From NCBI GenBank assembly GCA_022041995.1, contig CP074390.1:1240001-1304000 (forward strand): a stretch of 64,000 bases of DNA, read 5' to 3'. Source of the stretch: Cupriavidus necator. Lineage in GTDB: Bacteria > Pseudomonadota > Gammaproteobacteria > Burkholderiales > Burkholderiaceae. The position numbers and the translations under genes are program-made. Positions 11,336 to 21,198 of this stretch are shown piece by piece (the stretch's first letter is position 1; every line of letters starts with the position of its first letter). The notes below the pieces were generated by a model. That model was not told the origin of the DNA, did no database searches, and worked only from the letters and a program-made list of their open reading frames with translations.

Positions 11336-12255
11336 ATGAAGCCCACGCTGCTGATCCTGACCCAGGTCGCCACCCACCACCGCGAAGCCATTGCCGAACG
11401 ATTCGAGGTCCTCTACGCGCCGGACGCTGAAAGCCGCGCCGCACAGATCACCACGCAGGGCGAACGGATCCGCGCAGTACTGACCATCGGCTCCACCGGC
11501 CTGACCGCGGCGGAAATCGACGCAATGCCGGCACTGGAACTGGTGTGCGCGCTGGGCGCGGGCTTCGAGAATATCGCCGTGGCCCACGCCCGCGCGCGCG
11601 GCATCGCCGTGGCCAACGGCGCCGGCACCAACGACAGCTGCGTGGCCGACCATGCCTTCGCGCTGCTGCTGGCGACCGTGCGCGCCGTGCCCCAGCTGGA
11701 TGCGGCCACGCGCGCAGGCACCTGGCGCACCGCGCTGCCGCTGCGGCCCAATGTCTCGGGCAAGCGGCTGGGGATCGTCGGGCTGGGCACCATCGGCCGG
11801 CGCATCGCGCGGCGCGGCGAGGGCTTCGACCTGGAGATCGGCTATCACAATCGCATGCCGCGCGAGGACGCCGGATACCGGTACTTCGACAGCATCGGTG
11901 CGCTGGCCGCCTGGGCGGACTACCTGGTGATCGCCACACCGGGCGGGGCGGGCACGCGGCACCTTGTCGATGCAAGCGTGCTGGCGGCGCTGGGGCCGGC
12001 CGGGTTTCTCGTCAATATCGCGCGCGGCAGCGTGGTGGATACCGAGGCGCTGGCTTCAGCGCTGCGCGCCGGCAAGCTGGGGGGGCGGGGCTGGATGTCT
12101 ATGAGAGCGAGCCGGCGCCGCCGGTGGCATTGTTCGACTGCCCCAACGTTGTGCTGACCCCGCATGTCGCCGGCTGGTCGCCGGAAGCCATCACGGCGTC
12201 CGTGACGCTGTTCCTGGAGAATGCGCGGCGGCATTTTGCGGGGGAGGGGTGTTGA
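11336..12255 (+). pseudogene. D-2-hydroxyacid dehydrogenase (glyoxylate/hydroxypyruvate reductase type), frameshifted near the C-terminus
   Basis: From ATG 11336 (MKPTLLILTQVATHH) the protein has the Rossmann motif GLGTIGRR, the NIARGSVVDTEAL segment and the upstream GAGFENI region of the family. The frame then breaks at a run of seven G (12079-12085). The next frame continues perfectly as GLDVYESEPAPPVALFDCPNVVLTPHVAGWSPEA, containing the catalytic-loop histidine, to a stop at 12255. Eight G would restore a roughly 306-residue enzyme. As written the product loses its last 60 residues including the catalytic His. A base-calling error in the G tract is a strong alternative. Confidence 0.85.
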
Positions 12256-12371
12256 CGTCGGTGGGGTGAGGAGGAAGCTTTTGCATTGGCCAATGGTACA
12301 AGCGACCGCATAGCAACAAGCCAAACAGCCCGCCCGCCAAGCGCGACAACAGCCCAACCAGCAGCTAAGAC

Positions 12372-13700
12372 CTACCCGGCCCCAAACACCACCCTCACCC
12401 GCAACCCCGGCCCCGCGTCCTCCAGCACCACCCGCGCCCCATGCGACTGCGCGATCTCGGCCACGATGGCGAGCCCCAGCCCGCTGCCACCGGTCGGCGC
12501 TTCTGCCACCCGATAGAACCGGTCAAACACGCGCGCACGCTCTTCAGCGGGGATCCCCGGCCCGTTGTCGCTGACCACCAGTTCAACGGCACGTCCATCG
12601 GCGCTGCGACCCACCAGCACATCGATATGGCTTCCGGCAGGGATATAAGCCAGCGCGTTATCCAGCAGATTGGTCAGCAGGATGCGCAACGCATCCGCAT
12701 CGCCCCGCACCACCGCCGGCGATGTGTCCTCGCTGCCGTCCAGCCCAAGGTCGATATTGCGGTCCAGCGCGGCCTGCGCCATGTCCGCGACCACGCTTGC
12801 GGCCAGTTGGTGCAGCGCCACCGGTTCGTGCCGGGGCATGGCTGCGCCCGGTTCCTGCCGTGCCAGCGTCAACAGCTGGGTGACCAAGTGGGTCAGCCGC
12901 TCCAGTCCCTGGCGCAGCTTGCCGATCGCTTCGTCACGCGCTGCGCCGTTGTCGGCGCGCTCCACCAGCTGTGCCTGCAGCTGCAGCGCTGCCAGCGGCG
13001 TGCGCAGGGCGTGCGCGGCATCTGCCACGAAGGCGCGCTGCGTGTCGATGGCGTGCGAGAGCCGCGCCAGCAGCTGGTTCAGCGCCGCGCTCAGCGGAGC
13101 GATCTCGTCGGGCATCTGGCGCACGGCCAGCGGCGCCAGCGTGTTGGCGTCGCGCGCGCGCACCTCGGTGGCGATTTCGCGCAGCGGGCGCAGGCCGCGC
13201 CCCACCGCCATCCACACCAGCCAGCCCAGCAACGGCAGCAGCAACAGCAGCGGCGCCACGGTGCGCAGCGCCATGCGCGCGGCCAGCGTACGCCGAGCGC
13301 TCATCGGCTGCGCGATCTGCACCACGGTGGGTCCAAGCTGCATGCTGTACAGGCGCCATTCGCCCTCCTGCGTGGTCACGTTGGAAAAGCCCAGCTCCGC
13401 ACGCGCGGGCAGCGCCGGGTGCGAATGCGACAGGTACAGGCTGCGGCCGGAGCCGTCCCAGATGTGGATGACCACATCCTCGTCGGCGTGCGTCAGGTCG
13501 CCGGGCGCGCCCAGAAACGGCGGCGCCACCGGGTCGGCAAACTGGCTGGGCAATGCCGCGGCCATCTGCTTCATCTGGTAGTCGAACAGCGCATTGGCTT
13601 CCTGCCGCGCCTGCCCGTAGATCAGCCCCGTGGCGACGGCGATGCCGGCAAGCAGGCCCGCGGCCAGCCACCACAGCAGGGTTCGCTGGATGGAGCGCAT
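12372..13700 (-). CDS. Sensor histidine kinase (QseC/TctE type)
   Basis: 442 residues: transmembrane segments at about 8-30 and 148-166 flank a periplasmic domain. HAMP-like region, then H box HALRTPL with phospho-acceptor His230, N box LLTNLLDNA, DNGPGIP and GGSGLGLAI ATP-binding boxes. Its ATG overlaps the stop of the response regulator gene (ATGA), so the two are co-translated. It is the last gene of the zwf-pgl-glk-regulator-kinase string. By analogy with GltR/GtrS beside edd-glk in Pseudomonas, it may sense a glucose-pathway signal; this is inference. Confidence 0.92.
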   Translation of the reverse strand: MRSIQRTLLWWLAAGLLAGIAVATGLIYGQARQEANALFDYQMKQMAAALPSQFADPVAPPFLGAPGDLTHADEDVVIHIWDGSGRSLYLSHSHPALPARAELGFSNVTTQEGEWRLYSMQLGPTVVQIAQPMSARRTLAARMALRTVAPLLLLLPLLGWLVWMAVGRGLRPLREIATEVRARDANTLAPLAVRQMPDEIAPLSAALNQLLARLSHAIDTQRAFVADAAHALRTPLAALQLQAQLVERADNGAARDEAIGKLRQGLERLTHLVTQLLTLARQEPGAAMPRHEPVALHQLAASVVADMAQAALDRNIDLGLDGSEDTSPAVVRGDADALRILLTNLLDNALAYIPAGSHIDVLVGRSADGRAVELVVSDNGPGIPAEERARVFDRFYRVAEAPTGGSGLGLAIVAEIAQSHGARVVLEDAGPGLRVRVVFGAG

Positions 13701-14413
13701 CAGGGGGGGTCTCCTTCGCCCGCGGACGATGCTTCCCCGTCCAGGCGCGGCAGCACATAGCCCACACCGCGGATATTGCGGATCAGCGCCGCGCCGAACT
13801 TCTTGCGCAGCGCGTGGATATACACCTCGACGGTATTGCTGCCGACTTCATCGTCCCAGCCGTACAGCCGCTCCTGCAGCTGCGGCACCGACCAGACCTT
13901 GCCGGGACGCGCCATCAACGCGGACAGCAGCGCGAACTCGCGCGCCGACAGCCGCACCGGCTCGCCGCGGTGGGTGGCCTCGCGGGTAGTGGGGTTGAGC
14001 ACGATGTCACCGTAGCTGACCAGCGGTTCCGCCCGGCCGGCGGCGCGGCGCGCCAGCGCATGCATGCGCGCCGCCAGTTCCTGCAGGTCAAAGGGCTTGA
14101 CCAGGTAATCATCTGCGCCGGCATTGAGCCCCGCGACACGGTCCGCGACGGCATCGCGCGCGGTCAGGATCAGCACCGGCGTCGGCACGCCGCGCGCGCG
14201 CAAGGTGCGCAGGACGTCGAGGCCCGGGCGCCGCGGCAGGCCAAGGTCAAGCAGGATCAGGTCATAGCAAGCCTGGCCGTGCTGCGCGGTGCTGGCCGCG
14301 GCCAGGCCCGCGTCGCCGTCGCGCACCCAGTCGACGGTAAAGCCTTCCTGGCGCAGCGCCAGCTTGACGCTGTCGCCGATCATGGCGTCGTCCTCCACCA
14401 GCAGCACGCGCAT
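13700..14413 (-). CDS. OmpR-family response regulator
   Basis: 237 residues. N-terminal receiver with the acidic pair E7-D8-D9, phospho-acceptor D56 (LILLDLGLP) and conserved Lys in VKPF. C-terminal winged helix with SAREFALLSALMARPGKVWS and NTVEVYIHALRKKFG. The start at 14413 is set by the receiver N-terminus (MRVLLVEDDAMIG); the open frame continues upstream antisense into glk. It lies 2 bases after glk and overlaps the histidine kinase, so regulation of the sugar operon is likely. Confidence 0.93.
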   Translation of the reverse strand: MRVLLVEDDAMIGDSVKLALRQEGFTVDWVRDGDAGLAAASTAQHGQACYDLILLDLGLPRRPGLDVLRTLRARGVPTPVLILTARDAVADRVAGLNAGADDYLVKPFDLQELAARMHALARRAAGRAEPLVSYGDIVLNPTTREATHRGEPVRLSAREFALLSALMARPGKVWSVPQLQERLYGWDDEVGSNTVEVYIHALRKKFGAALIRNIRGVGYVLPRLDGEASSAGEGDPP

Positions 14414-14415
14414 GG

Positions 14416-15429
14416 CTATGCGTTCCCGCCGGAGCTGTCGAGCCGCTCGGCCAGTGCGCGCGCCAGTCCCGGCAGCGCGGGGTGGCTGGCGGTGATGACA
14501 TGGACCGGCACGGCCTCCAGCCAGCCGCGCATGCGGCCCTTGGCGACGAAGCGCTCGGCAAAGGCCGAGGCCTGCAGCGCAGACACGAAGCGTGGCACGA
14601 TGCCGCCGCCCAGGTAGACCCCGCCACGTGCGCCCAGCACCAGGGCGATGTCGGCCGCAACCGAGCCCAGCAGGCCGAAGAACACCGCCATGGCGCGCTG
14701 GCACAGCGGGTCGTGGCGCTCGAAGGCGCCGGTGGTGACTTGCTCGGGCAGCAGCGGCGCGAGCAAAAGCGTACCCATTTCTGCGGCCAGCGCGGCATGG
14801 ATATGCGACAGGCCGCTGCCGCACAGGAGCCGCTCCGCCGAGACGCGGCCGACATTGCGATGAGCGGCGCGCCAGGCGACCCATTCGTCGTCAGTGTCGG
14901 GCATCAGTTCGATATGGCCGCCTTCACCTGCCAGCGCCACGGCTGGTCCGCCCGGCGCCGGCACCAGGCCGGAAACGCCCAGCCCGGTGCCCGGCCCGAC
15001 CAGCGCGAGCGGCGCGGTGGGCACCGCGGTGCCGGCACGCACCGGCACCAGCCCGTCGGCAGGCAGGTGCGGCAAGGCCAGCGCCAGCGCGGTGAAGTCG
15101 TTGATGGCCACCAGGGTCTGCAGCCCGAGTGCGCGCCGCATGCCGTCGATCGAGAACGACCAGTTGTGGTTGGTCAGCCGGACCTGGTCGCCGGTCACCG
15201 GGTTGGCCAGGCCGATCGCCGCGTGGCGCGGCACGGGCTTGCCCGACGCGGCAAGTCCGTCGAGGTATTGGCGCAGCGCCGCTTCGAGCGACGGGAAATC
15301 GGCCACCTTCAGCGCGGTCACCGGACCGATCCGCATTGGTGCGGTTTCCAGTGCAAAGCGCACGTTGGTGCCGCCCACATCGCCGAGCAGGCGGGGAAAG
15401 TCAGCGCAGGAGGATGCAGTGGTGGCCAT
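14416..15429 (-). CDS. glk: Glucokinase
   Basis: 337 residues of the bacterial Glk (ROK-unrelated) family: ATP-binding GDVGGTNVRFAL near the N-terminus, LVAINDFTALA, the GPGTGLGVS phosphate-binding loop and EGGHIELMP. Converts glucose to glucose-6-phosphate in the cytoplasm, the substrate of Zwf encoded two genes upstream in the same operon. Gap to pgl is 36 bases. Unusually, a 16-bp origin iteron variant (14770-14785) lies inside the frame and encodes part of AEMGTLL. Confidence 0.93.
   Translation of the reverse strand: MATTASSCADFPRLLGDVGGTNVRFALETAPMRIGPVTALKVADFPSLEAALRQYLDGLAASGKPVPRHAAIGLANPVTGDQVRLTNHNWSFSIDGMRRALGLQTLVAINDFTALALALPHLPADGLVPVRAGTAVPTAPLALVGPGTGLGVSGLVPAPGGPAVALAGEGGHIELMPDTDDEWVAWRAAHRNVGRVSAERLLCGSGLSHIHAALAAEMGTLLLAPLLPEQVTTGAFERHDPLCQRAMAVFFGLLGSVAADIALVLGARGGVYLGGGIVPRFVSALQASAFAERFVAKGRMRGWLEAVPVHVITASHPALPGLARALAERLDSSGGNA
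14770..14785 (-). repeat. Distal iteron copy 3, inside glk
   Basis: CGTACCCATTTCTGCG, the same variant (A for G at one position) found several times in the origin array, preceded by AAAG. It is the only copy in the window inside a confident coding sequence. Confidence 0.8.
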
Positions 15430-15465
15430 GGCGTCGGGTATCGCTCCCCTTGGGAATCAGGTCTG

Positions 15466-16146
15466 TCAGGTCTTGAACACGTCAAGCCCGTGCCGGTGCC
15501 GTGACAGCACCAGGCTGACCGGCAACGACGGCGCAGGGCCCTGCAGCGCGCGTTCGAGCACCTCGGCCTTGGCCGCGCCGGACACTGACAAGAACACGCG
15601 TTCGGCGGCCAGCAGCGCCGCCAGGTTCAGCGTGATGCGCGCATGCGGCGCGACTGACGGGTGCGTGATCACGTAGCCGGGCTGCGGCTCGCTCAGCGCG
15701 CTCTGCAGTTCGGGCGCATCCGGGAACAGCGAGGCGGTATGGCCGTCTTCGCCCATGCCCAGCACCACCACGTCGGGCTGGCGGAATGCGCTGTTGGCAC
15801 GCGCCACCGCCTGTGCCGGCGCGGCAACGTCCTGCGCATCGGCAATCAGCGGTATGAAGGCGGCGCTGGCAGCGGCCTCGCGCAGCAGGTGCGCGCGCAC
15901 CAGGGCGGCGTTGCTGTCCGCGTGGTCGGGCGGCACCACGCGCTCGTCGACCAGCGTGATGGTCACCGCTTCCCAGCGCACGTGACGGTGGCGCAGCCGC
16001 TCGAACATCGCCACCGGCGAGCGTCCGCCCGAGACCGCCAGCACCGCCCAGCCCTTGACGCGGATGGCCAGCTCCAGCGCATTGCCGATGGAGATGGCCA
16101 GCGCCTCGGCCTGGTCCATCGGGGTGGGATGTTCAAACAGGCGCAT
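15466..16146 (-). CDS. pgl: 6-phosphogluconolactonase
   Basis: 226 residues of the DevB/Pgl family, with VSGGRSP near the N-terminus, TLVDERVVPPDHADSN and GMGEDGHTASLFP. It hydrolyses 6-phosphogluconolactone made by Zwf to 6-phosphogluconate, the substrate of Edd. It is 34 bases downstream of zwf and 36 bases upstream of glk in one minus-strand operon. Confidence 0.94.
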   Translation of the reverse strand: MRLFEHPTPMDQAEALAISIGNALELAIRVKGWAVLAVSGGRSPVAMFERLRHRHVRWEAVTITLVDERVVPPDHADSNAALVRAHLLREAAASAAFIPLIADAQDVAAPAQAVARANSAFRQPDVVVLGMGEDGHTASLFPDAPELQSALSEPQPGYVITHPSVAPHARITLNLAALLAAERVFLSVSGAAKAEVLERALQGPAPSLPVSLVLSRHRHGLDVFKT

Positions 16147-16180
16147 GATGGTTTCCTTTTCGATTCCGCGAGCGCATGGC

Positions 16181-17638
<1,458 letters not shown>

Positions 17639-17778
17639 GCTCACCCTGGGACTCCTTGTGCGGTTGAGGACCCGCCATGGGCGGGTTTGCATTGTGGCAA
17701 GTTTACGTGACTCGCCCCCGCTTGGCGAGGCGCAGGCCGCGGCACATGCCGCGGCAAATTCATGGCCTGGGCCCAAAG

Positions 17779-17794
17779 CGTACCCGTTTCTGCG
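17779..17794 (-). repeat. Distal iteron copy 4, in the zwf/edd divergent promoter region
   Basis: A perfect CGTACCCGTTTCTGCG with AAAG before and TG after, 72 bases before the edd start codon and about 140 before zwf. A bound initiator could touch transcription of both genes. Confidence 0.85.
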
Positions 17795-17866
17795 TGCACC
17801 GGCTGGTGCACCGTGCGGTACGCGGCAAAGTGCGCTAGGCTGGAAGCTCCCCCGCAGGAGAACCCC

Positions 17867-19729
17867 ATGCCACGCCATCCAGTGCTCGAGCGGGTCACCG
17901 CCCGCATCGTCTCCCGCAGCGCCGCCTCGCGCCAGGCGTACCTTGACCGCACCCGCGCCATGGCCGGGCAGAAGGTCGAACGCGCGCAGCTTTCCTGTAC
18001 CAACCTGGCCCATGCGGTGGCTGCCATGCCGGACGCCGCGAAGATCCGGCTGAAGGCCGACGAGCGGCCCAACCTGGCGATCGTCTCGGCGTACAACGAC
18101 ATGCTGTCGGCGCACCAGCCGCTGGCGGCTTTCCCGCAGTGGCTCAAGGAAGCGGCGCTCGAAGCCGGCGGCACCGCGCAGTTTGCCGGCGGCACGCCCG
18201 CGATGTGCGACGGCGTCACGCAGGGCCAGGACGGCATGGACCTGTCGCTGTTCTCGCGCGACGTGATCGCGCTGGCTGCGGCCGTGGCGCTGTCGCACCA
18301 GATGTTCGATGCCGCGCTGTACCTGGGCGTGTGCGACAAGATCGTGCCTGGCCTGGTGATGGGCGCGCTGTCGTTCGGCCACCTGCCGGCCGTGTTCGTG
18401 CCGGGCGGACCGATGACCACCGGCATCAGCAACGACGAAAAGGCGCAAACGCGCCAGCGCTACGCCGAAGGCAAGATCGGCCGCAAGGAACTGCTCGAGG
18501 CCGAGACCCGCTCCTACCACGGCCCCGGCACCTGCACCTTCTACGGCACCGCCAATTCCAACCAGATGCTGATGGAAATGATGGGCCTGCACCTGCCGGG
18601 CACGGCCTTCGTCAACCCCAACACACCGCTGCGCGAAGCGCTCACGCGCGAGGCCGCGCGCCAGGCGCTGAAGCTCGTGCACGGCGGCGAGCGCTATACG
18701 CCGGTGGCCGAGGTGCTGGACGAGCGCGCCTTCGTCAACGGCATCGTCGGGCTGCTCGCCACCGGCGGCTCCACCAACCACACGCTGCACCTGATCGCGA
18801 TGGCGCGCGTGGCCGGCATCGTGCTGGGCTGGGGCGACTTTGACGAGCTCTCGGCAGTGGTGCCGCTGCTGGCGCGCGTGTACCCGAACGGCAAGGCCGA
18901 CGTGAACCAGTTCCAGGCCGCCGGCGGGCTGCCCGTGGTGATCCGCGGGCTGCTGTCGCTGGGCCTGGTGCATGACGACGTGACCACCATCGTAGGCCGC
19001 GGGCTGCAGGATTACACGCGCGAACCCGTGCTGCGCGACGGCAAGCTGACGTGGATCGACGGCCCGGCCGCGCCGCTCGATGACAGCATCGTGCGCGGCG
19101 CCGACGCGCCCTTTGCCCCGGACGGCGGCATCAAGGTGCTGGACGGCAAGCTGGGCCGCGCGGTGATCAAGACCTCGGCGGTCAAGGCCGAGCACCAGGT
19201 GGTGGAGGCACCGGCGATCGTGTTCGCGCATCAGGACGATGTGCTGCACGCCTTCAAGCGCGGCGAGCTGGAGCGCGACTTCGTCGCGGTGCTGCCGTGG
19301 CAGGGCCCGGCCTCGTGCGGCATGCCCGAGCTGCACAAGCTCACACCTACGCTGACAGTGCTGCAGGACCGCGGCTTCCATGTGGCGCTGGTGACTGACG
19401 GGCGCATGTCGGGCGCGTCGGGCAAGGTGCCGGCAGCCATCCATGTCTGCCCCGAGGCGCTGCACGGGGGCGCGATCGGGCGCGTGCGCAGCGGCGACAT
19501 GATGCGCGTGGATGCGCCCGCGGGCGTACTCGACGTGCTGGTGCCGGATAACGAATGGCAGGCGCGCGCGCCTGCGCGTCCGGACCTGAGCGCCAATCGC
19601 CATGGCGTGGGCCGCGACCTGTTCGCCACCTTCCGCCGCCACGTCAGCACTGCGGAAAGCGGCGCCTGCACGCTGTTTTCGGACGAGGGCGACGAAAACA
19701 ACCGGGGCAACGCGCCCGTGCAGGGTTAG
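17867..19729 (+). CDS. edd: 6-phosphogluconate dehydratase (Entner-Doudoroff)
   Basis: 620 residues of the IlvD/Edd family, with the cysteine-containing segments GTPAMCDGVTQGQDGMDLSLFSRD, YLGVCDKIVPG and HGPGTCTFYGTANSNQ that bind the Fe-S cluster, and TDGRMSGASGKVPAAIHV at the C-terminus. Converts 6-phosphogluconate to KDPG. The start at 17867 has GCAGGAG 6 bases upstream and is preferred over the 35-codon extension that runs through the iteron. No eda gene is in the window. Confidence 0.95.
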   Translation: MPRHPVLERVTARIVSRSAASRQAYLDRTRAMAGQKVERAQLSCTNLAHAVAAMPDAAKIRLKADERPNLAIVSAYNDMLSAHQPLAAFPQWLKEAALEAGGTAQFAGGTPAMCDGVTQGQDGMDLSLFSRDVIALAAAVALSHQMFDAALYLGVCDKIVPGLVMGALSFGHLPAVFVPGGPMTTGISNDEKAQTRQRYAEGKIGRKELLEAETRSYHGPGTCTFYGTANSNQMLMEMMGLHLPGTAFVNPNTPLREALTREAARQALKLVHGGERYTPVAEVLDERAFVNGIVGLLATGGSTNHTLHLIAMARVAGIVLGWGDFDELSAVVPLLARVYPNGKADVNQFQAAGGLPVVIRGLLSLGLVHDDVTTIVGRGLQDYTREPVLRDGKLTWIDGPAAPLDDSIVRGADAPFAPDGGIKVLDGKLGRAVIKTSAVKAEHQVVEAPAIVFAHQDDVLHAFKRGELERDFVAVLPWQGPASCGMPELHKLTPTLTVLQDRGFHVALVTDGRMSGASGKVPAAIHVCPEALHGGAIGRVRSGDMMRVDAPAGVLDVLVPDNEWQARAPARPDLSANRHGVGRDLFATFRRHVSTAESGACTLFSDEGDENNRGNAPVQG

Positions 19730-19732
19730 TGC

Positions 19733-19786
19733 CCTGTTCCGTAGATAGCCAGCCAGAATTTCATGGCAAGGTATTTGCGGAACAGG
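19733..19786. repeat. Inverted repeat between convergent edd and mscS
   Basis: CCTGTTCCG (19733-19741) and CGGAACAGG (19778-19786) form a 9-bp stem around a 36-base loop. It could end transcripts or be a small structured element; there is no T-run. Confidence 0.4.
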
Positions 19787-19792
19787 ACACGA

Positions 19793-20731
19793 CTAGCCCA
19801 GGTGCCGCACCGGCTGGCGCGGAGCCGCGCCAGCCGGGTGCGGCGCGCCCGCCGATGGAGCGCTGTCGGCCACCTTCACCGCGCCCGGCACTGAGGCGGC
19901 GCCCGGCACGTGCAATTCCTGGATCGGCACCGCCAGCTTGCTGCCGGCCTGTTCCAGCACGTGCTTGATGCGCTCATAGAACGCGAAACGCACGTTCCAG
20001 TAGTCGTCGTTCGAGGTCCAGTAGCGCACGTTCAGCGTGATGCCCTGCTGCGTGTAGTTGACCACCATGGTCTCGGGCTTGGGGTCGGCCAGCAGGCGCG
20101 GCTCGCGCGCGAGCATCGCGCGCAGCGCTTCCAGGCTGCGCTGCACATCGCTGCCGAAGGTCACCGTGGCTTCGATGTCAGCGCGCCGCGTGGCGTTCTC
20201 GCTGTAGTTGGTGATGGCGCTGCCCCACAGCTTGCCGTTGGGCACGCGCAGGCAGACGCCGTCGAAGGTGGTCAGCTCCGTCATGAAGAGGCCGGTCTCG
20301 CGCACGGTGCCGGCCACCCCCTGCGCATCGATGTACTGGCCTACGCGGAACGGCCGCAGCAGCACCAGCATGATGCCGGCGGCAATGTTCTGCAGCGTGC
20401 CCTGCAGCGCCAGCCCGATGGCCAGGCCCGCGGCGCCCAGCATGGCGATGATGCTCGCGGTCTGCACCCCGAACTGCGACAGCACCAGCACGATGGTCAG
20501 CACGCGCACCATCCATTGCAGCGCGTTGGCCAGCAGCGGGCGCATGGTCTCGTCCACGTGCGTGCCGCTGAGTGCGCGCCGGGCCGCCCGGGCCACGCGG
20601 GCGGACAGCCACCAGCCGGCCATCAGGATCAGGATGGCTGCCAGGCAGTTCATGCCCTGGTTGATGGCGAACTGGACCAGGTAGGTCCAGCCCGCCTCCA
20701 GCTTATTGGCATCGATGAAGTTCAGGTCCAT
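19793..20731 (-). CDS. Small-conductance mechanosensitive channel, MscS family
   Basis: 312 residues. Three N-terminal transmembrane segments, the last containing the Gly/Ala-rich pore helix LGAAGLAIGLALQGTLQNIAAG, then the beta domain with PFRVGQYI and VPNGKLWGSAITNYS. The C-terminal tail is Pro/Ala-rich. It releases solutes on hypo-osmotic shock. The start at 20731 (MDLNFIDANK) is chosen because GGAG lies upstream and the longer frame covers an iteron and spacer. Confidence 0.93.
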   Translation of the reverse strand: MDLNFIDANKLEAGWTYLVQFAINQGMNCLAAILILMAGWWLSARVARAARRALSGTHVDETMRPLLANALQWMVRVLTIVLVLSQFGVQTASIIAMLGAAGLAIGLALQGTLQNIAAGIMLVLLRPFRVGQYIDAQGVAGTVRETGLFMTELTTFDGVCLRVPNGKLWGSAITNYSENATRRADIEATVTFGSDVQRSLEALRAMLAREPRLLADPKPETMVVNYTQQGITLNVRYWTSNDDYWNVRFAFYERIKHVLEQAGSKLAVPIQELHVPGAASVPGAVKVADSAPSAGAPHPAGAAPRQPVRHLG

Positions 20732-20778
20732 GGGAGCGGCTCCGTTGGCGGTTGTTATGGAGGAGAGAGGCGGTGCTG

Positions 20779-20794
20779 CGTACCCGTTTCTGCG
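20779..20794 (-). repeat. Distal iteron copy 5
   Basis: Perfect CGTACCCGTTTCTGCG, 48 bases upstream of the mscS start. Confidence 0.85.
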
Positions 20795-21157
20795 CGCAGC
20801 GGCGGGCTGCCAGGGCCGCATCCAGGCGGCTGGCGGAAAATTTCCTGCATGACAAATTGCCGAATATTGCGGGTGCGATGTCAGACGATCACTGACAATG
20901 CCGGCACGGCAATACAGTGAAGGGGACAAGCAAGGCGGGATTTGGTTTCCGGCGACTGCGGGCACGCGGTTGCGTGCCGGCGCGCCAGGCCTTGTGGGAT
21001 CAAGGCTGGCGATGGATCAGAAAAATCCGAGCAAGGGAGGGACCAGGGGGCAGCCAGGCCAGGCCCGGGGCGGCAGGCCAGCTGTGCGGCTCAACTTTCA
21101 GCGACGAAAGTTGGCGAAGGCGGGTCGGCGATACCGCCTCCGGACATCGGCAGGGGA

Positions 21158-21173
21158 CGCAGAAACGGGTACG
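21158..21173 (+). repeat. Distal iteron copy 6
   Basis: Perfect CGCAGAAACGGGTACG just beyond the 3' end of the MFS gene, opposite in orientation to copy 5. Confidence 0.85.
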
Positions 21174-21198
21174 CTCCCTGCCCTGCCCCGGCAATGGC

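Larger units (their letters stand above)
20732..21198. other. Intergenic region with two iteron-type 16-mers
   Basis: 467 bases between the mscS start and the MFS stop. It holds two perfect iteron copies in opposite orientations (20779, 21158); no gene is supported. Confidence 0.7.
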
